From the NCBI GenBank assembly GCA_028824295.1, contig JAPPED010000003.1, positions 372,001-436,000 of the forward strand: a stretch of 64,000 nt of DNA, given 5' to 3'. This DNA comes from Rhodospirillales bacterium. GTDB taxonomy: Bacteria > Pseudomonadota > Alphaproteobacteria > TMED109. The position numbers and the translations under genes were made by a program. This document shows positions 1 to 8,233 of this stretch, piece after piece (within the stretch, counting starts at the first letter, position 1; each line of letters begins with the position of its first letter). The notes beneath the pieces were generated by a model. It searched no databases. It was not told the DNA's origin and saw only the letters and a program-made list of their open reading frames with translations.

Positions 1-28
1 CGTGGGCCATGCCGTTGACTTCGATCAT
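1..28 (-). CDS. start of a truncated gene running off the left edge
   Basis: Only the first nine codons are inside the window, reading MIEVNGMAH. The ATG overlaps the stop codon of the upstream GST gene (ATGA arrangement), so the two are probably one operon and translationally coupled. Proteins of the vicinal oxygen chelate (glyoxalase-like) family often start with a similar short strand followed by His, but nine residues are far too few to assign a family. Confidence 0.5.
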
Positions 29-726
29 TGCGTCGCTCCCGGATTCGGATGGGCCGTCAGATGCTTGCGGGCCTCGTCGTCCCAGTTGCCGGTGGGACGC
101 CCAAACTCCCGGCCGACCTCGTAGCCCCGCCTGAGCCCCGGGCGCTGCTGGAGCGCCTTGTACCAGCGCTTGACGTTGGGAAAGCTGTCGAGGTCTATCT
201 CCTGCCGCTTGTAGGTGATGACCCAGGGCCAGCAGGCCATGTCGGCGATGGAATAGTCACCGGCAATGAATTCGCGCCCTTTCAGGCGTCGTTCAAGTAC
301 TCCGTAGAGGCGGAGCATCTCGTTGCTGTACCGCTCTACCGCATAGGGAATCGTCTCCGGCGCGTAGAGGCGGAAGTGTCCCGCTTGGCCCAGCGTCGGC
401 CCGAGGCCACCCATCTGCCACATGAGCCATTCCATGACCTCCACGCGACCTCGCAGGTCGGACGGCAGGAACCGGCCGGTTTTCTCGGCGAGGTACAGCA
501 GTATCGCCCCGCTTTCGAACACCGACACAGGCTCGCCGCCGCCCTGCGGGTCGTGGTCGATGATCGCCGGCATACGGTTGTTGGGGCTGATCCTGAGGAA
601 TTCCGGTTCGAATTGGGCGCCGCGGCCAATGTTGACCGCGACAACGCGATAGTCGATCTCCATCTCCTCGAGCGCGATGGAGATTTTCCAGCCATTCGGT
701 GTTGGCCAGTAGTAGGCGTCGATCAA
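25..726 (-). CDS. yfcG: glutathione S-transferase, Nu-class YfcG-like
   Basis: A 233-residue protein with the two-domain GST layout: an N-terminal thioredoxin fold (about 1-85) and a C-terminal helical domain. The stretch TPNGWKISIALEE (9-21) matches the active-site loop of E. coli YfcG, where Thr9 and Asn11 stabilise glutathione; the cis-proline is Pro53 in RMPAI, and the ESGAILLYLAEKTG segment follows. The family has little classical transferase activity but strong disulfide-bond reductase activity using two glutathiones; it is cytoplasmic. The start is TTG, chosen because AGGAG lies about 8 bases upstream and the protein begins MIDAYY, as YfcG does. It overlaps the next gene by ATGA, suggesting a small operon. 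Family assignment is firm; substrate is unknown. Confidence 0.9.
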   Translation of the reverse strand: MIDAYYWPTPNGWKISIALEEMEIDYRVVAVNIGRGAQFEPEFLRISPNNRMPAIIDHDPQGGGEPVSVFESGAILLYLAEKTGRFLPSDLRGRVEVMEWLMWQMGGLGPTLGQAGHFRLYAPETIPYAVERYSNEMLRLYGVLERRLKGREFIAGDYSIADMACWPWVITYKRQEIDLDSFPNVKRWYKALQQRPGLRRGYEVGREFGRPTGNWDDEARKHLTAHPNPGATQ

Positions 727-976
727 GAAACGTGCTCCTGATGAGGTTCATCGATCAGAATTCGAGCTGAGGGGTCGAACCCGATTCGTCTTGCGGCGCG
801 CCCGCCCATCCTGACAGAGGTCCACCGTGATGCGACGGCAGCCTGCCACACGTGTTGGCAGTTCCCGACATTCGGTCGGCTTGCGTGTGCAAGCGTCTCG
901 ACTTGCTCGATGGGCGAGTTTCTGCGAGGCAACGCGGTTAGGCTCGCCCGGACGACTGCCGGCATTGTCAGCGTGA

Positions 977-2425
977 TCAATAACCGGGCGGTGGAGCGAA
1001 GCGGTGATATCCCTCTTCGATCAGCGCGGCCATGTGCAGGCAGGTGCGATCGTCGTACTGGCGCCCGACGATCTGAATCCCGACCGGTAGGCCGTTCGCC
1101 AGCCCGATCGGTGCCACGGATGAAGGCAGGAAATACCCGCAGGGATAACCGGCCCAGAAGAGCTGATCGACGACCGGCTGGGTTCTGCCGTTGACGGTGA
1201 TCGTTCGGTCGTGGCGCTCGCCCGCCTGGTCGTGCGGGAAGGCCGATGAGGATGCGGCGGGGCAGAGCAGCAGATCGTAGGTCTCAAACCACTCTTCCCA
1301 GCCGGCAATCAGCTTGTATCGGCGTTCGTTCCACCTCAGCCAGTCCCGGTGCAGCATGCCTTGGGCTTCCAGCATCCGGCGGCGGTAGGGAGTCGCTTCC
1401 GCCGGGAGACGGGCCAGGTCTTCGTTGCCTTTCGCGATCACCTCGTCGCCCAAGCGCTTGGACGTCGCCGCTCGCAGCAGCATGGTGTAGGTCTCCATCG
1501 CCTCCGCAGGGGTGAAGGCGGGCTTGGCGTCAAGCTCAACGGTCACCCCTTCACCCTCCAGCCAGCGGGCAAGCGCGGCAATGGCGTCCTGGTAGGCATG
1601 CTCGACCTCCGCCTGCGGATCGCTCAGCATGACCCCGACACGGTAATCCCGGAGACTTTGTTTCCGCGGCTGGGGCAGCGCCAGTTGCCATCCCCGCGCG
1701 GCAGGGCCGTCGGCTCCGGCCAGAAGGCCGAACGCCAGCTCAAGATCCACGGCCGATCGGGCCAGCGGGCCAACGACCGCGATGTCGGTAGGGGCAAGGT
1801 CGCCGGGCAGTGCCTGGCCCCGGCCCGAGATGATCCCCCAGGTCGGCTTGTGACCGAAGACGCCGCAATAGTGCGCCGGGTTGCGGATCGAGGCGCCAAT
1901 GTCGGAACCGGCGTCCAGCCCCGTCATTCCCGTGGCGAGCGCCGCCGCCGATCCGCCGGAAGAACCGCCCGGCGTCCTGGTTAGATCCCAGGGATTGTTG
2001 CAGGTTCCGTGGATCACGTTAAAGCTCTGCCAGTCGGACAGCATGGACGGGACGTTCGTCTTGCCGAAGACGACGGCGCCCGCACGGCGATACTTCCCGA
2101 CCAGGGCCGAGTCGGCGGCCGCGATGTTGTCCCGGTGCTCCGGAACCCCCCACGTCGTGGGCGCACCTATGAGGTCGAAGCTTTCCTTCACGGTCACCGG
2201 CAACCCATCCAGGGGGCCGGTGTCTTCGCCTGCCGCGCGGCGCTGGTCCGAAGCGTCCGCTTCCGCCCGAGCACGCTCGGTGCCCTGCCAGATAATCGCA
2301 TTAAGCGCTGGATTGTGCTGCTCAATTCTTTGGAGAAAGTGATCGAGCAGCTCCCGGGCACCGATCTCTCTCCGATCGAGCAGCGACATCAGTTCGGCGG
2401 CCGACAGGTAATGGATTTCAGACAT
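977..2425 (-). CDS. amidase-signature family hydrolase
   Basis: A 482-residue member of the amidase signature family, which hydrolyses carboxamides with a Ser-cisSer-Lys triad. The lysine is in PVTVKES, the glycine/serine-rich loop is GGSSGGSAAAL, and the nucleophile serine is in GSDIGASIR. The C-terminal PVGIQIVGRQYDD segment is also typical. No signal peptide, so cytoplasmic. I start at MSEIHYL because AGGGG precedes that ATG; an upstream in-frame ATG at 2494 would add 23 atypical residues. It stands alone on the minus strand, divergent from the VOC gene. It could act on an acyl amide or a carbamoyl compound; nothing around it fixes the substrate. It is the first of three unrelated-in-position amidases in the window. 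Confidence 0.88.
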   Translation of the reverse strand: MSEIHYLSAAELMSLLDRREIGARELLDHFLQRIEQHNPALNAIIWQGTERARAEADASDQRRAAGEDTGPLDGLPVTVKESFDLIGAPTTWGVPEHRDNIAAADSALVGKYRRAGAVVFGKTNVPSMLSDWQSFNVIHGTCNNPWDLTRTPGGSSGGSAAALATGMTGLDAGSDIGASIRNPAHYCGVFGHKPTWGIISGRGQALPGDLAPTDIAVVGPLARSAVDLELAFGLLAGADGPAARGWQLALPQPRKQSLRDYRVGVMLSDPQAEVEHAYQDAIAALARWLEGEGVTVELDAKPAFTPAEAMETYTMLLRAATSKRLGDEVIAKGNEDLARLPAEATPYRRRMLEAQGMLHRDWLRWNERRYKLIAGWEEWFETYDLLLCPAASSSAFPHDQAGERHDRTITVNGRTQPVVDQLFWAGYPCGYFLPSSVAPIGLANGLPVGIQIVGRQYDDRTCLHMAALIEEGYHRFAPPPGY

Positions 2426-2680
2426 TCTGCGCCCCTTGTGCTCGAATCTCACCCCCGCGGCAGGTGCCATTGGCCTAGGTGAGGCCATCCGCAACTCCGC
2501 TCGTGGTCATGATGGTTGTGTCGCGACACTGCCGGACGATATCCGGCGCCCTCTGGGTACAGTAGTCCACATCAGGCGCCGGCGGGAGAGCGGGTAGGCT
2601 GTTCGTAGTCTCCCCGGGGATTGTCGTCATTGCGGCGGCGCCAAGGCCGCGAGGAGCGGTATGAGAATCGGAGTCGGGCG

Positions 2681-3070
2681 ATGATTGATCGGATTGACCA
2701 CGTGGTGCTCAACTGTCGCGATGTCGACGCGATGGCGGAATGGTATGAACGCGTACTGGGGTTTGAACGAGTCGACTTCTTCGGGCCCATTCCACGGATA
2801 GCGCTCAAGTTCGGTAGGCAGAAAATCAATCTTCGCCCGAGCGGAGCGAGCAATTGGATGACCGGCGAGGTCGATCCGCCTGGTGCGCTGGATCTCTGTT
2901 TCATTACCGAAGGCAGTCTTGACGCTGCAATCGAGCGCCTGCGTGCGGAGGCGATCGAGATCGTCCACGGCCCTGTCGCCCAGAAGGGCGCATTGGGCGA
3001 CATGACATCAGTCTATTTCCGGGACCCGGAGGGCAACCTGCTGGAGATCGCCGCCTACGGGGAGCGTTAG
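2681..3070 (+). CDS. VOC (glyoxalase/dioxygenase) family protein
   Basis: A 129-residue single-module vicinal oxygen chelate protein. It has the beta-alpha-beta-beta-beta signature: a first strand with the usual metal-ligand His (IDHVVLNC, His6) and the final strand with acidic ligand (DPEGNLLEIAAYG near the C terminus). Family members include glyoxalase I, fosfomycin resistance enzymes and extradiol dioxygenases; this one resembles the small lactoylglutathione-lyase-like group and would act as a dimer in the cytoplasm. GGAG lies about 8 bases before the ATG at 2681; the longer open frame upstream lacks a sensible start. The reaction cannot be told from sequence alone. Confidence 0.85.
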   Translation: MIDRIDHVVLNCRDVDAMAEWYERVLGFERVDFFGPIPRIALKFGRQKINLRPSGASNWMTGEVDPPGALDLCFITEGSLDAAIERLRAEAIEIVHGPVAQKGALGDMTSVYFRDPEGNLLEIAAYGER

Positions 3071-3224
3071 CCCCCGGAATGCCGGCTGTTTCGGACGACG
3101 ATGAAGATTGGCGGGTGGTGCCGTTTCCGTCGTCTCCTGCGCGCTGGCCCGCGAGAAGCGCGGTGCCGAGGAGCCTCCCCTGCGCCAAGATGGGGTGAGC
3201 ATTGCAACCCAATGGGATTCCAGC

Positions 3225-3956
3225 ATGTCTCCTGAGATCGTGAAAGACCTTGCCCCGAGCGGTACGTTGCGCGCCGCCATCAACATGGCCAACTTTCTTC
3301 TGGTTACCGGCCGCACGACAAGCGGAGATCCGGACGGCGTTTCGCCCGACATGGCGCGCGAACTTGCCCGCCGCCTTGGCGTCGGCGTCGAACTGCTGCC
3401 ATACGCGTCTCCGGGCGAGATCGCCGACGATGCCGGAACCGGCACTTGGGACATCGGCAATATCGGCGCGGAACCGCAACGTGCCGAAAAGATCGACTTC
3501 ACGGCGGCCTACTGTGAAATCCAGGCGACATACCTGGTGCCGGCCGGATCACCGTTCGAAAGCATCGCAGATGTAGACCGTCCGGGAACGCGCATCTCAG
3601 TCTCTGCCCGCAGTGCCTATGACCTGTGGCTGGAACGAAATATCAAGCACGCGGAACTGGTGCGCAGCAATGGAATCGATGCGTCGTTTGAGTTGTTCGT
3701 GAGTGAAGGGTTCGATGCACTTGCCGGGTTGCGGCCCCGGTTGGCGGCGGATGTCGAGAACCTGCCCGGCGCCCGCATTCTCGAAGGTCAGTTTACCGCG
3801 GTGCAGCAGGCCATCGGCTGCACCCGCGGGCGCGATGCCGGTGCTGCCTTCCTCAAAGAGTTCGTGGAAGAGACGAAGGCCTCTGGATTTGTCGCCGAGC
3901 TCATCGAACAGCACGGGGTGGCGGGCCGCCTGTCCGTTGCACCGCCGGCCCGCTAG
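3225..3956 (+). CDS. solute-binding-protein family 3-like protein without signal peptide
   Basis: A 243-residue protein with the bilobal fold of amino-acid-binding periplasmic proteins: the first lobe starts at GTLRAAIN and continues through GVSPDMARELARRLGV, with the acidic segment GTWDIGNIGAEPQRAEKIDF and a crossover near TYLVPAGSPF. It most resembles the PBPb/SBP_bac_3 group. The start at 3225 gives a protein beginning MSPEIVKDLAPS with no signal peptide. The upstream extension to 3108 contains a short cysteine-containing stretch (VSVVSCALAREK) that is not a convincing signal either. No permease or ATPase lies nearby. It may therefore be a cytoplasmic ligand sensor or an enzyme of the cyclohexadienyl-dehydratase type rather than a transporter subunit; that is inference. 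Confidence 0.75.
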   Translation: MSPEIVKDLAPSGTLRAAINMANFLLVTGRTTSGDPDGVSPDMARELARRLGVGVELLPYASPGEIADDAGTGTWDIGNIGAEPQRAEKIDFTAAYCEIQATYLVPAGSPFESIADVDRPGTRISVSARSAYDLWLERNIKHAELVRSNGIDASFELFVSEGFDALAGLRPRLAADVENLPGARILEGQFTAVQQAIGCTRGRDAGAAFLKEFVEETKASGFVAELIEQHGVAGRLSVAPPAR

Positions 3957-4225
3957 CGAACTCCCCGGCGCAGGGGGGCGGGGCACCTTCGCGCTCGGGG
4001 TCAACCGGCTGGAGATTGATTTGGAGAATGATTGCCGACCTGTCGCAGAAGGAATCGTGAATGACCCGCCCGCCGCAACTGGAGCCGATAGAGGCCGTCG
4101 GTTCTGCCCATCGCGCCGAGCAGTGACCGATTACACGTTGAGCCTCTGACACCGGGCCGTAAGCCCATTCTGCGTCGGGGGTTGACTGTTTGATCCCATT
4201 TTGCTTCAACTACGGCATCAGGACG

Positions 4226-4336
4226 CGCTCATCCAGAGCGGCGGAGGGACAGGCCCTTTGAAGCCGCGGCAACCGCTTTGAGCGGTGCCAATGCCTGATC
4301 GATGAGTTAGCCGGAGGCGGAACTCCGCTCTCGGCG
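4226..4336 (+). promoter_or_regulatory. candidate SAM-clan riboswitch (SAM-I core, no P4)
   Basis: The sequence folds as the S-adenosylmethionine-binding core. P1 pairs CTCATC (4228-4233) with GATGAG (4301-4306). P2 pairs GCGGC (4238-4242) with GCCGC (4263-4267), enclosing GGAGGGAC-AGGCCC-TTTGAAG, the SAM-I kink-turn consensus. GGCAACC (4268-4274) follows, P3 pairs ACCGCT with AGCGGT (4272-4277 and 4281-4286), then GTGCCAATGCC (4285-4295) matches the conserved J3/4 strand. The P4 hairpin of standard SAM-I is absent. A hairpin directly 3' of P1 (4310-4335) recalls P5 of the SAM-IV and SAM-I/IV types. It precedes the osmC/monooxygenase operon by about 240 bases, so those genes are probably repressed when SAM is plentiful. 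Structure was folded by eye, not scored with a covariance model. Confidence 0.78.
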
Positions 4337-4379
4337 CTCTTTGAGAGAGCGCGTAGGAAGCGAGAGAGGAGGCCGCCAG

Positions 4380-4550
4380 ATGCTGCCCCAATGTGCACTG
4401 TTCGAAGCCGAATGGCGCGGCGAGTCCGCATTCGGACACTTGGTCGACGGCACCTCTTTCACTTCGCTGCCTGAGAGCAGGGAAGGGTCTCCGGGCTTCA
4501 GGGACGGTCGTTTCATGACCGTCCTGGCACCGAACCCTCCCACTCCCTAG
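4380..4550 (+). CDS. possible 56-residue leader ORF between riboswitch and osmC
   Basis: An ORF beginning MLPQCALFEAEW and ending TAG at 4548-4550. Its ATG is preceded by a strong ribosome-binding site, AGAGGAGG (4364-4371), 8 bases away. No family is recognised and the composition (many Pro, Gly, Ser) is not clearly protein-like. A perfect hairpin (4502-4524) lies inside its 3' part. It could be a translated leader peptide coupling the riboswitch to the downstream genes, or simply untranslated leader RNA whose purine-rich tract mimics a ribosome-binding site. Upstream CTCTCG (4328-4333) can pair with CGAGAG (4361-4366) at the edge of that site, which would give a translational switch; this is inference. 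Confidence 0.3.
   Translation: MLPQCALFEAEWRGESAFGHLVDGTSFTSLPESREGSPGFRDGRFMTVLAPNPPTP
4502..4524 (+). terminator. perfect 8-bp hairpin in the osmC leader, possible attenuator
   Basis: GGACGGTC (4502-4509) and GACCGTCC (4517-4524) form a perfect 8-bp stem with a 7-base loop. There is no T-tract behind it, so it is not a textbook intrinsic terminator. Its place between the riboswitch and the osmC start suggests part of an expression platform. Confidence 0.4.
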
Positions 4551-4576
4551 TGCGATTTCCCAGTGAGGAGGATCCG

Positions 4577-5140
4577 ATGACCTCAACTTCTGAAAAACCC
4601 GCCGTAAATGGCGTTAACGTCGAAGCTTTGCTCGGTGCACGGAATGCGTTGGGCGAGACTCCGGAGGCCGCCAAGTTTACCTGGCGGGCTACCAACGAGT
4701 GGCTGCACGGCACCCATAGCCGATCCTCGGTAGCTGGCTACTTCGGCTTGGGTGAGGAGCACGAGCACAAGGCCACGTTCGGCTTCGAGTCCGATCATCC
4801 GCTCGTGTTCGCGGCCGAGGACAACGCGGCGACACCGGTCGAGATTGTCCTGGTGGGCTTGGCGAGCTGCCTGACCGCGGGCGTCGCCGCCGTTGCCCAG
4901 AACCGGGACATCCAGCTTCGTTCGGTGAAGGCAACGGTCGAGGGTGACATGGATATCCAGGGCATTCTGGGTGCCGACCCCGACATCCGGAACGGGTTCA
5001 GCGACATCCGGGTCACGTACGACATCGATGCCGACGCCAGCCCGAACGACATCGAAGCGCTCGTCGCGCAATCGCAGAAGCGTTCCGCGGTGTTCGACAT
5101 CCTGACCAACCCGACGAATGTAACCGTCCAGGTCAGCTGA
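4577..5140 (+). CDS. OsmC-like family protein lacking the resolving cysteine
   Basis: A 187-residue OsmC/Ohr-superfamily protein. In the family, two cysteines reduce organic hydroperoxides. Here the first, Cys98 in VGLASCLTAGV, is present, but the second position reads QKRSAVFDIL with Ser in place of Cys, as in a subgroup of OsmC-like proteins not known to be classical two-Cys peroxidases. The N-terminal extension of about 45 residues is longer than usual. GAGGAGG (4565-4571) sits 5 bases before the ATG, fixing the start. The gene is 8 bases upstream of the flavin monooxygenase, so they form an operon, downstream of the SAM-clan riboswitch. A role in sulfur-compound handling or thiol redox chemistry is inferred from that control. 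Confidence 0.85.
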   Translation: MTSTSEKPAVNGVNVEALLGARNALGETPEAAKFTWRATNEWLHGTHSRSSVAGYFGLGEEHEHKATFGFESDHPLVFAAEDNAATPVEIVLVGLASCLTAGVAAVAQNRDIQLRSVKATVEGDMDIQGILGADPDIRNGFSDIRVTYDIDADASPNDIEALVAQSQKRSAVFDILTNPTNVTVQVS

Positions 5141-5148
5141 TCGTCACC

Positions 5149-6393
5149 ATGCGCGCGACCACGGTCGTGGTCGGGGCCGGCCACGCCGGCCTCGCCGTCA
5201 GTCATTATCTCGCGGCGTGCTCGATCGACCACGTGTTGATCGAGCGCGGCGAGGTCGCCAATTCGTGGCGAACGGAGCGTTGGGATTCCCTGACGCTGCT
5301 TACGCCGAACTGGCAGGCACGGGTCCCGGGACTTGCGTACGACGGCGACGATCCCGACGGCTTCATGGACGTCAGCGAAGTGGTGTCATTCATCGAGCGG
5401 TATGCCGGGCTCGTCGGACCTTCGCTCGAGACCCACACGAATGTCGAATCGGTTCGTCAGAATGGCGCCGGTTATCAGGTGGTGACCGATCGCGGGGTCT
5501 GGCACGCCCCCACCGTGGTGCTCGCCACGGGCAGCTGCAACATCCCGAAGGTTCCCGCACTTGCGGCGGATCTCCCTGGCTCGATCGCCTCCTGCACGCC
5601 GATGGACTACTCGAACCCTTCCGCGCTGCCAGACGGGGGCGTTCTGGTCGTGGGGGCGTCGGCCAGCGGCGTTCAGATTGCGGAGGAAGTCCACGCCTCC
5701 GGCCGCCCGGTGACGCTGGCGGTCGGCGAGCACGTCCGCATGCCCCGAACGTATCGCGGCAAGGACATCCTGTGGTGGATGGACCGGACCGGGCTCCACG
5801 ACGAGCGGTACGACGAAGTCGACGACATCAAGCGGGCGCGGCGAGTGCCGGCACCCCAGTTGGTGGGGAAACCGGAAAGGACCACCCTGGACCTGAATGC
5901 GCTGACCGAACAGGGAGTCCGCCTGGTCGGCCGGTTTGCCGGGATCGCCGACGGGAAGGCCCAGTTCTCGGGCTCGCTTCGCAACAAGTGCGCCCTTGCC
6001 GACCTCAAGCTGGGCCGGCTGCTCGACACGATCGACGAGTGGGTCGACGACGAAGGCCTCGAAGATGAAGTGGAGCCGGCGCGCCGTTTCCCGCCGACAA
6101 GGGTCGAGGATTCACCGCCGCTGGCCCTCGACCTCGCCGGGCACGGCATCCGGACGGTCATCTGGGCGACCGGGTTCGAGGCTGACCACTCCTGGCTCCA
6201 CCTGCCCGTGCTCGATCACAAGGGGAGGCTCCACCATGACGGCGGGGTGGTGAGCAAGTTACCCGGTCTCTATCGGATCGGCCTCAACTTCCTCCGGCGC
6301 CGCAAGTCGAGTTTCATTCACGGAGCAGGGGACGACGCCCGCGATCTGGTCGGCCACCTAGCGGCCGGGATCGGGGCCCCAGCGCCCGGCTAG
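5149..6393 (+). CDS. FAD-dependent monooxygenase, CzcO/YUCCA-type
   Basis: A 414-residue flavoprotein. The first Rossmann motif binding FAD is VVVGAGHAGLAVSHYL (6-21). The second, binding NADPH, is VLVVGASASGVQIAEEV (about 165-181), and the distal WATGFEADHSWL is the ATG-containing motif of flavin-containing monooxygenases. The group oxygenates nucleophilic N or S atoms, or acts as Baeyer-Villiger-like enzymes, using NADPH and O2 in the cytoplasm. Only 8 bases separate it from osmC, so translation is probably coupled. With a SAM-clan riboswitch upstream, S-oxygenation or desulfonation of an organosulfur compound for sulfur supply is a reasonable inference. The exact substrate is not visible. 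Confidence 0.87.
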   Translation: MRATTVVVGAGHAGLAVSHYLAACSIDHVLIERGEVANSWRTERWDSLTLLTPNWQARVPGLAYDGDDPDGFMDVSEVVSFIERYAGLVGPSLETHTNVESVRQNGAGYQVVTDRGVWHAPTVVLATGSCNIPKVPALAADLPGSIASCTPMDYSNPSALPDGGVLVVGASASGVQIAEEVHASGRPVTLAVGEHVRMPRTYRGKDILWWMDRTGLHDERYDEVDDIKRARRVPAPQLVGKPERTTLDLNALTEQGVRLVGRFAGIADGKAQFSGSLRNKCALADLKLGRLLDTIDEWVDDEGLEDEVEPARRFPPTRVEDSPPLALDLAGHGIRTVIWATGFEADHSWLHLPVLDHKGRLHHDGGVVSKLPGLYRIGLNFLRRRKSSFIHGAGDDARDLVGHLAAGIGAPAPG

Positions 6394-6574
6394 GGCGTCG
6401 CCGCATTGGGCCGGAGAGACGGCCAGGCGGCAGCAGATGACCCGCGGTCGATCCCCGGCCCTGATCGCCAGTCTGTCGTGCCGCGGCGTCAGGACACACT
6501 CAGCACCGGATCGTGCGAAAGGTACCCTGACACACGTTGTCCCCAAGCCGCTGCGGAGCCCGGCTGGCGGCTGA

Positions 6575-6778
6575 TCAGGCGTGTTTGCGCGAGGGTTCCT
6601 CGGCCACCGCAAAGCGGGAGCAGCAATCGCCCCGAGTTTCTTCCGCCACTTGGCGCCACGCGACCAGAGCAGCGTCGCGATCAGAATAGGGGCCCATCAC
6701 GCGCTCGCTTCCGCTGACGAGCTTGCTGAAGCCCGTGTCCGTGTACTTTCCACCGATTACCCAGAACCTCGTGTTCAT
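6575..6778 (-). CDS. DUF4170 family small protein
   Basis: A 67-residue protein starting MNTRFWVIGGKYTDTGF, matching the DUF4170 family, whose members start with a strand ending in WVIGG and carry a GPY/F...A..W block; here it is GPYSDRDAALVAW. The family is largely alphaproteobacterial and its function is unknown. The gene begins 28 bases downstream of aceA on the same strand, so it is probably cotranscribed with isocitrate lyase. No membrane segment or signal peptide. Confidence 0.83.
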   Translation of the reverse strand: MNTRFWVIGGKYTDTGFSKLVSGSERVMGPYSDRDAALVAWRQVAEETRGDCCSRFAVAEEPSRKHA

Positions 6779-6806
6779 CGTTCTGTCTCCTGTCGCTTGA
6801 TGCGCG

Positions 6807-8099
6807 CTATGCGGCGGCCAAGGCCGGCGCTTGGAATTGGGCGGTTTCGGTCGACTCGCCGAGGGCGGTCGTCGATGAGTGCCCGCCCGCGATCACCTCG
6901 CCCACGGCGTCGAAGTAACCGGTGCCCACTTCGTGCTGGTGGCGCGTCGCGGTGTATCCGCGGGCCTCCGCCCCGAACTCGGATCCCTGCAGGTCGGCAT
7001 ACCCGGCCATGCCCCGGTCGCGGTACGCCTCGGCGAGTTCGAACATGCCGTAATTCAGCGCGTGGAACCCGGCCAGGGTCACGAACTGGTACTTGTAGCC
7101 CATGGCGCCAAGTTCGCGCTGGAAACGTTCCATCGCGGAAACGTCGAGGTGGGCCGACCAGTTGAATGAAGGCGAGCAGTTGTAGGACAGCAGCTTGCCC
7201 GGGTATTCCTCGTGAATGGCTTCTGCGAAGCGTCGCGCCTGGTCCAGGTTGGGGGTCGACGTCTCCATCCATATGAGGTCGGCATACTCCGCGTAGGCTA
7301 GGCCGCGGGCCACGCAGCGCTGAAAGCTCGTTCCTTCCTTCAGGCGGTGGAAGCCTTCTGCCGCGCGCTCGCCGGTGAGGAACTCGCGATCCCTTTCGTC
7401 AATGTCGCTCGTGATGAGCTTGGCGCTTTCCGCGTCGGTTCGCGCGAGGATCACGGTGGGCACGCCCATGACGTCGGCCGCGAGGCGCGCCGCCTGCAGG
7501 TTGCGGATGTGCTGCTGGGTGGGGATGAGGACCTTCCCGCCCATGTGTCCGCATTTCTTCTCGGAAGCGAGCTGGTCCTCAATGTGGATACCTGCGGCGC
7601 CGGCCTCGATGTAGGCCTTGGTGACTTCGAACGCGTTCAGGACACCGCCAAACCCTGCCTCGGCGTCGGCGACGATGGGGGCGAACCAGTCGATTCCGCC
7701 GGTGCCGTCGAGCGTCTGAATCTGATCGGCCCGACGCAGGGTGTTGTTGATGCGCCGGACGAGTTCGGGCCCGCTGTCGCTCGGGTACAGGCTCTGATCG
7801 GGAAACATCGAGCCTGCCTTGTTGTTGTCCGCGGCAACCTGCCATCCGGACAGGTAGATAGACCTGAGGCCGGCCCGCACCATCTGCATAGCCTGGTTGC
7901 CGGTCACGGCGCCGAGCGCGCGCACGGGCTCGTCGGACTGCAGCAGCTGCCACAGTCGCTCCGCACCCCGGCGCGCAAGGGTGTGCTCGACACGAAGGCT
8001 GCCAGCGAGCCGTTCGACATCAGCAACTGTGTAATCCCGGCGGATGTTGGCGAAGCGGCCGGAAGGGGCCCGCGTGAATTGCTCCATTTCCCGTTGCAT
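6807..8099 (-). CDS. aceA: isocitrate lyase
   Basis: A 430-residue isocitrate lyase, which cleaves isocitrate to succinate and glyoxylate, the first step of the glyoxylate shunt. The catalytic-cysteine loop reads [13 protein letters not shown]; the substrate and Mg2+ residues are in [15 protein letters not shown] and NCSPSFNW. Length is normal for the short bacterial type. The ATG at 8099 has GGAGG 9-13 bases upstream. It faces a divergently transcribed RamB/ScfR-type regulator across about 175 bases of AT-rich DNA, so it is most likely controlled by that regulator in response to acyl-CoA or acetate. DUF4170 follows in the same operon; malate synthase G lies 11 kb away. Confidence 0.97.
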   Translation of the reverse strand: MQREMEQFTRAPSGRFANIRRDYTVADVERLAGSLRVEHTLARRGAERLWQLLQSDEPVRALGAVTGNQAMQMVRAGLRSIYLSGWQVAADNNKAGSMFPDQSLYPSDSGPELVRRINNTLRRADQIQTLDGTGGIDWFAPIVADAEAGFGGVLNAFEVTKAYIEAGAAGIHIEDQLASEKKCGHMGGKVLIPTQQHIRNLQAARLAADVMGVPTVILARTDAESAKLITSDIDERDREFLTGERAAEGFHRLKEGTSFQRCVARGLAYAEYADLIWMETSTPNLDQARRFAEAIHEEYPGKLLSYNCSPSFNWSAHLDVSAMERFQRELGAMGYKYQFVTLAGFHALNYGMFELAEAYRDRGMAGYADLQGSEFGAEARGYTATRHQHEVGTGYFDAVGEVIAGGHSSTTALGESTETAQFQAPALAAA

Positions 8100-8154
8100 C
8101 GGTCGGTCCTCCGCTCCCAGCTCCCGCTGGTCCGTTATCTACGCCAAATCTAGT

Positions 8155-8233
8155 TCACAAAATCTGGAATAGTCCATAGCCTTTTGTATGAAAACGAGTC
8201 ACAAAGATAATTTTGCAAATTTGTATTTTGTGA
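8155..8233. promoter_or_regulatory. AT-rich operator/promoter region between aceA and its regulator
   Basis: This stretch is far richer in A and T than its surroundings. It holds the palindrome TTTGCAAA (8212-8219), flanked by an imperfect inverted repeat TCACAAA (8199-8205) and TTTTGTGA (8226-8233). A further copy, TTCACAAAAT, starts at 8154 near the aceA side. TTTGCAA is also the core of the RamB box known from actinobacteria, which supports binding by the neighbouring RamB-like regulator. Promoters for both divergent genes must lie here, but I could not place -35/-10 elements with certainty. Confidence 0.55.

Noticed and set aside
4471-4500. CTGAGA string suggesting a TPP or glycine riboswitch
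   Set aside because: The other conserved TPP and glycine aptamer blocks are absent on both strands.
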